Positions 1 through 6,034 of a stretch of 6,034 bases of DNA are shown here, in pieces (the first letter of the stretch is position 1; each line of letters begins with the position of its first letter). The notes below the pieces were generated by a model, which did not search any database, was not told where the DNA came from, and saw nothing but the letters and a program-made list of their open reading frames with translations. Location: assembly GCA_903879875.1 (NCBI GenBank), contig CAIRNC010000035.1, positions 1 through 6,034 on the forward strand, read 5' to 3'. Both the position numbers and the translations under genes were made by a program. Source of the DNA: an uncultured Bacteroidota bacterium (GTDB lineage: Bacteria; Bacteroidota; Bacteroidia; Flavobacteriales; Flavobacteriaceae).

Positions 1-361
1 AAGAAAATAATACCGAACCTTCATCAGCAATTAAATTTTCACATCCACAAAATAAAAATTTCGGTTGAGTTGGTTTGATATAATTGAGTTTATTTTCATC
101 TAAAATGTCAAATAATTTAGATTCGTAGCAAACTACATCACTTTCAAACCAATCATTTTCTTCTAAAATATCTTCAAAGTGTGTTTTAACTTCAGATAAA
201 TTTTCGCAATACAAAAATTTACCTCCATTTTTTCTGAAGTTCAAAGTAAATAATTCCTCAACAGGAATAACACTTTCAGGAGAAAAAGAATTAATATTAG
301 ATTCGTTTTCTTCTTCAGATGGATCAGTTCCAGCACCAAAAATTTTTCTAAAAAGACTCAT
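1..361 (-). CDS. LUD-domain (LutC/YkgG-like) protein, partial
   Basis: This is the N-terminal 120 codons of a gene that continues past the left edge. I read it from the ATG at 361-359 on the minus strand. It starts MSLFRKIFGAGTD, followed by an acidic, serine-rich stretch (about residues 12-30). The visible part ends with the motif CENLIADEGSVLFS, which resembles the conserved (A)ETG(T/S) region of LUD proteins. In the LUD family, LutC is part of the LutABC iron-sulfur lactate oxidation complex, but many Bacteroidota carry a lone LUD gene next to ftsH, so a role in lactate use is not shown here. No lutA or lutB is in view. The ftsH terminator separates it from ftsH, and a good TAnnTTTG promoter lies 43 nt upstream, so it probably has its own transcript. 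Family assignment is fairly sure; the function is unknown. Confidence 0.75.
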   Translation of the reverse strand, partial: MSLFRKIFGAGTDPSEEENESNINSFSPESVIPVEELFTLNFRKNGGKFLYCENLSEVKTHFEDILEENDWFESDVVCYESKLFDILDENKLNYIKPTQPKFLFCGCENLIADEGSVLFS

Positions 362-403
362 AAAAAATAGTAAAAAATAAACATTTTCAATACAGAAATC
401 CTC

Positions 404-433
404 CAAAGATAAAAAAATCTTAATTCAAACAAA
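404..433 (-). promoter_or_regulatory. Predicted promoter of the LUD gene
   Basis: On the minus strand, TATCTTTG (411-404) matches the Bacteroidota -7 consensus TAnnTTTG exactly. A TTTG at 433-430 lies 18 nt further upstream, inside the usual 17-23 nt spacing for the -33 element. The -33 element falls in the loop and arm of the ftsH terminator hairpin. Transcription should start a few bases downstream of 404, giving a leader of about 35-40 nt before the ATG at 361. This is a consensus match only. Confidence 0.5.
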
Positions 434-454
434 TGTTTTGAATTAAGATTTTTT
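412..454 (-). terminator. Intrinsic terminator of rsfS-ftsH
   Basis: A perfect 18-bp inverted repeat (412-429 and 437-454) encloses a 7-nt loop (430-436). The outer arms are A/T runs, so on the minus strand the stem ends in a run of seven T (417-411). It starts 21 nt after the ftsH stop codon, as expected for a Rho-independent terminator of the rsfS-ftsH transcript. The stem is AT-rich, with only two G-C pairs, but long. The symmetry means it could also stop plus-strand transcription. Confidence 0.75.
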
Positions 455-475
455 ATAAAATGTTAAAATAGAGAT

Positions 476-2404
476 TTAAAGAGCCGTTTCTTCTTGCAAA
501 TTTTTGTCAAAAGGCCGTTTTCCAAAGATAAATTCTAAGTCATCTTTAAAAATTACTTCTTTTTCAATAAGTATATCTGCCAAAAGATTTAATTTATCTT
601 TATTTTCTTCTAAAATTTGAATGGCTCTTTCGTATTGACTTTCGATTAATTTAGAAATTTCTTTGTCAATAACCATTGCCGTTTCTTCTGAATATGGTTT
701 TGAAAAATTGTATTCTCCTTGACCTGATGAGTCGTAATAAGTTACATTTCCAATTTTATCATTTAAACCATAAATGGTTACCATAGCTCGTGCTTGTTTG
801 GTGACTTTTTCAAGATCACTCAAAGCTCCTGTAGAAATTCTATTGAAAGTTACTTTTTCTGCAGCACGACCGCCCATAGTTGCACACATTTCGTCTAACA
901 TCTGATCTGGACGAACTATAAGACGTTCTTCTGGTAAATACCAAGCAGCTCCTAAACTTTGCCCTCTTGGAACAATCGTCACTTTTATAAGTGGTGCTGC
1001 ATGTTCCAACATCCAACTTACGGTTGCATGTCCCGCTTCATGAATTGCAATTGCTTTCTTTTCTTCGGGAGTTACAATTTTATTTTTCTTTTCTAATCCG
1101 CCAACAATTCTATCTACGGCATCAAGAAAATCTTGTTTATCCACAGCTGTTTTGTTGTTTCTAGCGGCTATCAAAGCGGCTTCATTACATACATTCGCGA
1201 TATCTGCTCCTGAAAATCCAGGTGTTTGTTTGGCTAAGAAATCAGTATCTAAACCTTCAATTTTTTTAAGTGGTGCTAGATGCACTTCGAAAATAGCTGC
1301 ACGTTCACGAATATCTGGTAAATCAACAAAAATTTGACGGTCAAAACGCCCTGCACGAAGTAAAGCTTTGTCTAACACATCGGCTCTATTGGTTGCAGCA
1401 AGTACAATTACATTAGAATTGGTTCCAAAACCATCCATTTCAGTAAGCAACTGATTTAATGTGCTTTCTCTTTCATCATTGCCACCTGACATATTGTTCT
1501 TCCCTCTGGCACGTCCGACAGCATCAATTTCGTCTATAAAAATAATTGCTGGCGATTTTTCTTTCGCTTGTTTGAACAAATCTCTAACACGAGAGGCACC
1601 AACACCTACAAACATTTCAACAAAATCAGAACCTGATAAAGAGAAAAAGGGCACTTGTGCTTCACCTGCTACGGCTTTTGCAAGTAATGTTTTTCCAGTT
1701 CCTGGAGGGCCAACAAGCAAAGCTCCTTTTGGAATTTTACCTCCTAAGTTAGTGTATTTTTCTGGGTTTTTCAAAAATTCAACTATTTCTTGAATCTCTT
1801 CTTTGGCTCCTTCTAATCCTGCTACATCTTTAAATGTAGTTTTGATATCAGTTTTTTCATCAAAAAGTCGCGCTTTAGATTTTCCGATGTTGAAGAGTTG
1901 ACCACCGCCACCGCCTGCTCCACCTGACATTCTTCTCATGATGAATATCCAAATTAAAACAATTACGATAATTGGTAAAAATGTCATAATAATTTCTCCC
2001 CATTCACTTTTTGGAAGAAAATTAAAGTCCCTTAACTTTTTTTCAGTTACAGCAGTTTCAAGCCGTTTTTGAAAAAGTTCATCATTACCAATTTCTAAAT
2101 TATAATGAGGACCTTTGTTGGGTTGATCCAACATGTTTTTTGATACTTTTTCGTGTGCTTTATCTTTTAAAGCCGCTGCAGTTAAATAAACTTCTGCTTG
2201 GGTTTTGTTATAAACAATTACCTTATCAACTTGACCGTTCTCGAGGAAAGTATTAAATTTTGTGGAAGAAATTTCAGATGGCTTTTCGAAATTGGCATTT
2301 CCATTTAGTAAACTAAAAATTAAGAAAAATGAAATAATAGCACCTGGAATCAGCCAGGGACCAAGATTAATTTTCTTAGGGTTCGGTTTGTTCTCGTTCG
2401 CCAT
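476..2404 (-). CDS. ftsH: ATP-dependent zinc metalloprotease FtsH
   Basis: This is a membrane-bound AAA+ protease that unfolds and degrades misfolded or short-lived membrane and cytosolic proteins as a hexamer. All family parts are present in 642 residues, a normal length. The first membrane segment is at about 17-33, the exported domain at about 35-135, the second membrane segment at about 138-156, and then a glycine-rich linker (160-168). The AAA domain carries Walker A GPPGTGKT (232-239), pore loop MFVG (264-267), Walker B IIFIDEID (287-294), and the second region of homology with arginines in LLRAGRFDR (348-356). The zinc site is HEAGH (455-459), with Asp530 in ALSDLEK the likely third ligand by position. 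Nothing catalytic is missing. The start follows the rsfS stop by 2 nt, so the two are probably co-transcribed and translationally coupled. No Shine-Dalgarno sequence is visible, which is normal for this phylum. Confidence 0.98.
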   Translation of the reverse strand: MANENKPNPKKINLGPWLIPGAIISFFLIFSLLNGNANFEKPSEISSTKFNTFLENGQVDKVIVYNKTQAEVYLTAAALKDKAHEKVSKNMLDQPNKGPHYNLEIGNDELFQKRLETAVTEKKLRDFNFLPKSEWGEIIMTFLPIIVIVLIWIFIMRRMSGGAGGGGGQLFNIGKSKARLFDEKTDIKTTFKDVAGLEGAKEEIQEIVEFLKNPEKYTNLGGKIPKGALLVGPPGTGKTLLAKAVAGEAQVPFFSLSGSDFVEMFVGVGASRVRDLFKQAKEKSPAIIFIDEIDAVGRARGKNNMSGGNDERESTLNQLLTEMDGFGTNSNVIVLAATNRADVLDKALLRAGRFDRQIFVDLPDIRERAAIFEVHLAPLKKIEGLDTDFLAKQTPGFSGADIANVCNEAALIAARNNKTAVDKQDFLDAVDRIVGGLEKKNKIVTPEEKKAIAIHEAGHATVSWMLEHAAPLIKVTIVPRGQSLGAAWYLPEERLIVRPDQMLDEMCATMGGRAAEKVTFNRISTGALSDLEKVTKQARAMVTIYGLNDKIGNVTYYDSSGQGEYNFSKPYSEETAMVIDKEISKLIESQYERAIQILEENKDKLNLLADILIEKEVIFKDDLEFIFGKRPFDKNLQEETAL

Positions 2405-2406
2405 AG

Positions 2407-2778
2407 TTAGTATTTATTTTGAATTGTAGTGATTTTAGCATCACCCCAAAGACTTTCAATATTATAATATTCTCTAATTTGTTTTTGAAAAACATGAACC
2501 ACAACATTCACATAATCCATCAAAACCCATTCCGCATTTTCCATACCTTCAACATGCCAAGGTTTGTCTTTTAATTCTTTTGAAACTGTTTTTTGAATTG
2601 AATTTACTATTGCATTTACTTGTGTATTTGAATTTCCATTACAAATAACAAAATAATCACAAGCTGAATTATCAATAGCTCTTAAATCCAAAATGTCTAT
2701 ATCGTTACCTTTCACTTCTTCAATTCCCTTGATGATATTTGCTAATAAATCATCATTATTTACTTTCTTTTTAGTCAT
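2407..2778 (-). CDS. rsfS: Ribosomal silencing factor RsfS
   Basis: This is a small protein (123 residues, a normal length) of the RsfS/Iojap family. Members bind ribosomal protein uL14 on the large subunit and block joining with the small subunit, which shuts down translation when nutrients are scarce. Family landmarks are visible in order: DIDILDLRAIDNSACDYFVI (26-45), the CNGNSNTQV segment (46-54), WHVEGMENAEWVLMDYVNVV (74-93), and the end motif HVFQKQIREYYNIESLWGDA (95-114). The ATG at 2778 gives a typical lysine-rich start. It is the first gene of the minus-strand unit with ftsH, which starts 2 nt after its stop. This pairing links ribosome hibernation with proteolysis only by position; I infer no direct partnership. 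Confidence 0.96.
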   Translation of the reverse strand: MTKKKVNNDDLLANIIKGIEEVKGNDIDILDLRAIDNSACDYFVICNGNSNTQVNAIVNSIQKTVSKELKDKPWHVEGMENAEWVLMDYVNVVVHVFQKQIREYYNIESLWGDAKITTIQNKY

Positions 2779-2799
2779 TTATTTTTTTGTATAAGTTTG

Positions 2800-2807
2800 C
2801 AAAGTTA
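2800..2807 (-). promoter_or_regulatory. Predicted -7 element for rsfS-ftsH
   Basis: On the minus strand, TAACTTTG (2807-2800) matches TAnnTTTG exactly and lies 21 nt before the rsfS start codon, which would give a very short leader. I see no good TTG or TTTG at the expected 17-23 nt upstream, so the -33 element is weak or absent. Confidence 0.45.
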
Positions 2808-2818
2808 CCATTTTTTGC

Positions 2819-2852
2819 GATTAAATTTTAACCTTAACATAAGATTAAATTT
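2819..2852. repeat. Pair of 10-bp direct repeats in the divergent promoter region
   Basis: The 10-mer GATTAAATTT occurs at 2819-2828 and again at 2843-2852, a period of 24 nt. Both copies lie between the predicted rsfS and birA promoters. They could be paired regulator sites, but the sequence is AT-only apart from one G, so chance is quite possible in this background. Confidence 0.35.
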
Positions 2853-2915
2853 AGTTTGTTTTTAAATCCAAATCGGATTGTTTTTAGGCATTCTGAAATA
2901 CTAAAAGATAAAGTG

Positions 2916-2923
2916 TATTTTTG
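2916..2923 (+). promoter_or_regulatory. Predicted -7 element for birA
   Basis: TATTTTTG matches TAnnTTTG exactly and lies 39 nt before the birA start. The best upstream candidate is TCTG (2892-2895) with a 20-nt gap, a one-base departure from the TTTG -33 element. Transcription would begin near 2930. Confidence 0.5.
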
Positions 2924-2962
2924 CAAAACACAATTCTTAACATTTAAAATGCTTAATCGAAT

Positions 2963-3694
2963 ATGAGAGTAATCAAACTCGATGCCATAGATTCTACAAA
3001 TGACTTCCTAAAAAAAATTGCTAGTCAACAATATCTTGAAAATTATATTGTGGTTACCGCTAGAAATCAAACTAAGGGTAAAGGTCAAATGGGTGCAAAA
3101 TGGACTTCTGAGCCAGGTAAAAACCTAATATTTAGCATTTTGATTAAAGATATATTGCTGAATATTAATGAAATTTATCAATTAAATATTGCCGTTTCGC
3201 TTTCAATAATTCAAGTTTTAGAATTTTATAAAATTCCGAAATTATCCATTAAATGGCCAAACGACATAATGACAGACCACAAAAAACTGGGTGGCATTTT
3301 AATCGAAAATAGTATTAAAACCGATGGTGAAATAATTTCAATTGTAGGTATTGGTTTGAATGTCAATCAAAATAATTTTGAGGATTTACCTCGTGCAACT
3401 TCATTAACTTTAGCCAAAGCAACCCCATTCGATATTGATGAAATTCTTTATTGTATAATAAATGCTATCCAAAACAATATGAAGCGAATATTGAATAATG
3501 AAAGCAAGCAACTTTGGGAAGAATACAACAAATACTTGTTCAAAAAAGGAATTCCAATGGCATTTGAGAATCAAAATGGTCAGCAATTTATGGGAATTAT
3601 TCAACAGGTAAATGAGAATGGCAAACTTGAAATGTTGCTTGAAGACGACTCTTTAATCTCTTTTGAAATTAAAGAAATACAAATGTTGTACTAA
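2963..3694 (+). CDS. birA: Biotin--[acetyl-CoA-carboxylase] ligase, monofunctional
   Basis: This enzyme activates biotin with ATP to biotinyl-5'-AMP and transfers it to the lysine of the biotin carrier protein of carboxylases such as acetyl-CoA carboxylase. In its 243 residues I see the DSTN motif (10-13), the biotin/AMP-binding loop GKGQMGAKW (39-47, the GRGRxGRxW loop of E. coli BirA in Bacteroidota form), KWPND (97-101), the KKLGGILIE segment holding the catalytic lysine (107-115), and GIGLNVN (129-135). A small C-terminal domain follows at about 209-240. There is no N-terminal helix-turn-helix, so it is a group I ligase that should not repress biotin genes by itself. The start fits the family: the substrate-binding DSTN sits close to the N terminus, and no in-frame upstream extension is needed. 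It is divergent from rsfS. No terminator follows it, so read-through into the ABC gene 91 nt downstream is possible. Confidence 0.95.
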   Translation: MRVIKLDAIDSTNDFLKKIASQQYLENYIVVTARNQTKGKGQMGAKWTSEPGKNLIFSILIKDILLNINEIYQLNIAVSLSIIQVLEFYKIPKLSIKWPNDIMTDHKKLGGILIENSIKTDGEIISIVGIGLNVNQNNFEDLPRATSLTLAKATPFDIDEILYCIINAIQNNMKRILNNESKQLWEEYNKYLFKKGIPMAFENQNGQQFMGIIQQVNENGKLEMLLEDDSLISFEIKEIQMLY

Positions 3695-3757
3695 CAACAA
3701 TAATAGAAAAGACTTAATTTTTAGAAATATTCCATTAAAATTTGATTTAAAAACAAT

Positions 3758-3765
3758 TATATTTG
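3758..3765 (+). promoter_or_regulatory. Possible -7 element for the ABC ATPase-wecB unit
   Basis: TATATTTG matches TAnnTTTG exactly and ends 20 nt before the ATPase start codon. The nearest TTTG upstream (3741-3744) is only 13 nt away, shorter than the usual 17-23 nt, so the -33 element is poor. The surrounding 91-nt gap after birA holds no convincing terminator. Confidence 0.35.
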
Positions 3766-3785
3766 AAGACTGATTTAGTGCCATT

Positions 3786-4952
3786 ATGCTTTCCAACGAT
3801 ATTATTTTAAAAGCCGAAAATATTTCAAAACAATACCGCTTAGGTCAAGTAGGTACTGGAACTTTGAGTCATGACTTGAACCGATGGTGGCACAAAATGA
3901 GAGGAAAAGAAAATCCTTATCTTAAAATTGGAGAAGTAAATAATCGAAGTGAAAAAGGCGAAAGTGACTATGTTTGGGCATTACAAGATATCAATTTTGA
4001 AGTAGAGCGAGGCGAAGTCCTTGGGATTATAGGCAAAAATGGTGCAGGGAAATCTACTTTATTAAAAATTTTATCGCGAGTTACAGCTCCCACAACTGGA
4101 AGCATTAAAACCAAAGGCCGAATTGCCTCTTTATTAGAAGTAGGAACTGGATTTCATGGAGAAATGACCGGAAGAGAAAATATCTATCTTAACGGCGCCA
4201 TTCTTGGAATGACAAAAAAAGAAATCACATCCAAAATCGATGAAATTATTGAATTTTCAGGGTGTGAACGCTATATTGACACTCCAGTAAAACGCTATAG
4301 TAGCGGCATGACTGTTCGATTGGCTTTTGCAGTTGCTGCCTTTTTGGAACCCGAAATTTTGGTAGTTGATGAAGTTTTAGCCGTTGGAGATGCCGAATTC
4401 CAAAAAAAAGCCATTGGCAAAATGCAAGATATTTCCCGTCAAGGCGGAAGAACAGTTTTGTTTGTGAGTCATGACATGCGAGCGATTAGTCTATTATGTA
4501 AAAGAAGTATTTTACTAAATCAAGGAAGTATTTTAAAAATTGCTCCAACAGCAGAAATAATTGACATTTATTTAAACGGTGAAGATTTAAATAGTTCTAA
4601 TTTTGATATGAAATTCTGTCTTAAAAATGATTTAATTACTATAGAAACACTTTTAAACGAAGCCGTTTCGATATATGATGGTTCCTTTTTTGTAAAAATG
4701 ATTGATTTTAATGGAATTGAAATAATGCTTTATGAAAAAAAATTAGCAAAGAATGAATCTATCATAAAAAAGCTAACACTTGATGTTTCTGCTCTTAATT
4801 CGGGAGTTTATTCTTTACAAGTGAAAGTTTGGGCTTCTCTAAATTCTGGAAAAAGTATTGCATTTTCGACACCCTTTTACCCAATAGTTCTTGAAAACCG
4901 AGAGGAAATGCACAAGCGCGTTTTTGCTGGAAAAATTACTGAAATTATTTAA
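3786..4952 (+). CDS. wzt: Polysaccharide-export ABC transporter ATPase, Wzt-like
   Basis: This is the nucleotide-binding subunit of an ABC-2 type exporter that would move an undecaprenyl-linked O-antigen-like glycan across the inner membrane with a Wzm permease. The nucleotide-binding domain (about 6-255) has Walker A GKNGAGKST (83-91), signature YSSGMTVRLAF (171-181; SSGM instead of SGGQ, typical of the Wzt/TagH group), Walker B ILVVDE (191-196) and the switch histidine H229. Residues about 20-62 form an insertion before the first strand pair, including DLNRWWHKMRGKENPYLKIG, which I recall from Bacteroidota homologues. Residues about 265-388 form a weakly recognisable C-terminal domain with strand-like segments such as LDVSALNSGVYSLQVKVW; in known Wzt proteins this part reads the glycan's terminal group. 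Its DNA is much more AT-rich than that of the ATPase domain. No permease gene adjoins it. wecB follows 3 nt after its stop, so they share an operon. Confidence 0.9.
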   Translation: MLSNDIILKAENISKQYRLGQVGTGTLSHDLNRWWHKMRGKENPYLKIGEVNNRSEKGESDYVWALQDINFEVERGEVLGIIGKNGAGKSTLLKILSRVTAPTTGSIKTKGRIASLLEVGTGFHGEMTGRENIYLNGAILGMTKKEITSKIDEIIEFSGCERYIDTPVKRYSSGMTVRLAFAVAAFLEPEILVVDEVLAVGDAEFQKKAIGKMQDISRQGGRTVLFVSHDMRAISLLCKRSILLNQGSILKIAPTAEIIDIYLNGEDLNSSNFDMKFCLKNDLITIETLLNEAVSIYDGSFFVKMIDFNGIEIMLYEKKLAKNESIIKKLTLDVSALNSGVYSLQVKVWASLNSGKSIAFSTPFYPIVLENREEMHKRVFAGKITEII

Positions 4953-4955
4953 TCC

Positions 4956-6034
4956 ATGAAAATCCTTCTCTGTTTTGGTACACGACCTGAAGCTATAAAA
5001 ATGGCACCTTTGTTTCACGAAATCAAGAAAAATGATTTTGAAGTCAAAGTCTGTGTTACAGCACAACATCGCGAAATGTTAGACCAAGTGTTGGATTTTT
5101 TTGAAATTATTCCGGATTATGATTTCAATTTAATGCAATCCAATCAAACTTTGAATACCTTGAGTGCCTCCATTTTAAGTTGTATTGATGAAGTTTTAAT
5201 GGTTGAAAAACCAGATTTAGTGTTGGTTCATGGCGACACCACAACATCTTCAATTGTTGCCTTAGCTGCTTTTCACTTGGGTATTAAAGTGGGACATGTA
5301 GAAGCTGGACTACGAACTTATAATAAAAAAGCCCCTTTCCCTGAAGAAATCAACCGACAATTGACGAGTCGAATAGCCGATTTTCATTTCACGCCAACTA
5401 ATGAAGCCACACAGAATTTATTAAACGAAGGAATTTTAGCAGAAAACATTATCCAAACGGGAAATACAGTAATTGATGCGTTATTTTGGACTAAGAACAA
5501 AATTGAAAAGGACGGTTATTTGCTACCCGAAATAGAAAATTTAAAGGCTTTTTTGCCCGAAAACAAGAAATTAATTTTGGTTACTGGTCATCGAAGAGAA
5601 AACTTTGGTGAAGGCTTTAAAAACATTTGTGATGCCCTGCTTAAATTGGCTGAAAGAGATGATGTTGCCCTTGTTTATCCCGTGCATTTAAATCCGAATG
5701 TAAAAGGAATTGTAACCCAATTATTAGATAATAAGCCTAATATATATCTCATTCCTCCCGTTTCTTATCCCACATTTGTTTGGTTGATGCAAAAATCAAC
5801 GTTAATTATTTCCGATTCTGGTGGTGTGCAAGAAGAAGCGCCTTCACTAGGAAAGCCTGTTTTGGTAACCCGAACCGTTTCAGAAAGGCAAGAGGGAGTT
5901 GTGGCTGGTTTTTCTATTTTGGTAGGAACCGATACTGACAAAATTAGTAGTGCCTCTAATTCTATTTTAGATACATTTAAAGGGTTTAAAAACCAGTCCA
6001 ACCCTTATGGAAATGGTGATGCTTCCCTAAAAAT
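4956..6034 (+). CDS. wecB: UDP-N-acetylglucosamine 2-epimerase (non-hydrolysing), partial
   Basis: This enzyme interconverts UDP-GlcNAc and UDP-ManNAc in the cytoplasm, supplying ManNAc-type sugars for surface glycans. The frame is open from the ATG at 4956 to the right edge, 359 codons, so only about 10-20 residues are missing. Visible landmarks are GTRPEAIKMAP (8-18), HGDT (92-95), VEAGLRT (115-121), PEEINR (129-134), TGHRRENFG (210-218), SDSGGVQEEA (286-295) and PYGNGDAS (350-357). The residues corresponding to the E. coli active site (Asp94, Glu116, Glu130/131, His212) are all present. One oddity is SERQEG (309-314), where most members have TERPEG. The start lies 3 nt after the stop of the ABC ATPase gene, implying co-transcription and coupling. 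The hydrolysing NeuC-type epimerase is the main alternative, but the motif set favours the WecB type. Confidence 0.95.
   Translation, partial: MKILLCFGTRPEAIKMAPLFHEIKKNDFEVKVCVTAQHREMLDQVLDFFEIIPDYDFNLMQSNQTLNTLSASILSCIDEVLMVEKPDLVLVHGDTTTSSIVALAAFHLGIKVGHVEAGLRTYNKKAPFPEEINRQLTSRIADFHFTPTNEATQNLLNEGILAENIIQTGNTVIDALFWTKNKIEKDGYLLPEIENLKAFLPENKKLILVTGHRRENFGEGFKNICDALLKLAERDDVALVYPVHLNPNVKGIVTQLLDNKPNIYLIPPVSYPTFVWLMQKSTLIISDSGGVQEEAPSLGKPVLVTRTVSERQEGVVAGFSILVGTDTDKISSASNSILDTFKGFKNQSNPYGNGDASLK

Noticed and set aside
400..404. GGAGG on the minus strand upstream of the LUD gene as a ribosome binding site
   Set aside because: It lies 38 nt before the start codon and next to the predicted -7 element, too far away to act as a Shine-Dalgarno sequence.
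1152..1793. Two plus-strand open frames (1152-1337 and 1461-1793) antisense to ftsH
   Set aside because: They lie opposite the strongly conserved AAA domain, have no recognisable motifs, and show the composition expected of a shadow frame.
1904..1930. Glycine-rich run in FtsH (residues about 160-168) as a repeat expansion
   Set aside because: A glycine-rich linker after the second membrane segment is normal in FtsH proteins of this phylum.
2865..2879. Small inverted repeat AATCC / GGATT in the divergent intergenic region
   Set aside because: Five base pairs with a 5-nt loop and no T run; too weak to call a terminator or operator.
3410..3604. Minus-strand open frame opposite birA
   Set aside because: It lies wholly within birA, with no family signal and no promoter.
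3735..3750. Inverted repeat TTAAA / TTTAA between birA and the ABC ATPase as a birA terminator
   Set aside because: Only five A-T pairs and no following T run.
4839..5069. Minus-strand open frame spanning the ABC ATPase-wecB junction
   Set aside because: It overlaps two well-supported genes; the composition is explained by the plus-strand coding.
5765..6001. Minus-strand open frame opposite wecB
   Set aside because: wecB motifs on the plus strand continue through this whole stretch to the window edge.

Overview
The window looks like core chromosome from a member of the Bacteroidota, most likely Flavobacterium or a close relative. The DNA is AT-rich. Start codons lack clear Shine-Dalgarno sequences. 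Sites matching the Bacteroidota -7 promoter element TAnnTTTG lie just upstream of several genes. The gene order LUD protein / ftsH / rsfS, divergent from a short birA, is one I associate with this phylum; that is recalled knowledge, not something I could search.

Layout: positions 1-2778 hold a minus-strand block. In transcription order it is rsfS (ribosomal silencing factor), ftsH (membrane AAA+ zinc protease, 2 nt after rsfS), a strong hairpin terminator, and the first 120 codons of a LUD-domain (LutC/YkgG-like) gene that runs off the left edge. Positions 2779-2962 are a divergent promoter region. Positions 2963-6034 hold a plus-strand block: birA (biotin protein ligase, catalytic part only), a Wzt-like ATPase of a polysaccharide-exporting ABC transporter, and wecB (UDP-GlcNAc 2-epimerase), which follows 3 nt after the ATPase and runs off the right edge about 10-20 codons short of the family's usual length.

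How the genes work together: rsfS-ftsH is a housekeeping unit for ribosome dormancy and membrane protein quality control. birA activates biotin-dependent carboxylases. The ATPase and wecB mark the start of a surface-polysaccharide locus: the epimerase supplies UDP-ManNAc and the ATPase would drive export of a finished glycan. No matching permease gene is visible here.

I see no undescribed system. There is no CRISPR array, mobile element, tRNA or rRNA. The points most worth a second look are the abrupt drop in GC content in the C-terminal, substrate-recognition part of the ATPase, the missing permease partner, and an overlapping terminator/promoter between ftsH and the LUD gene.
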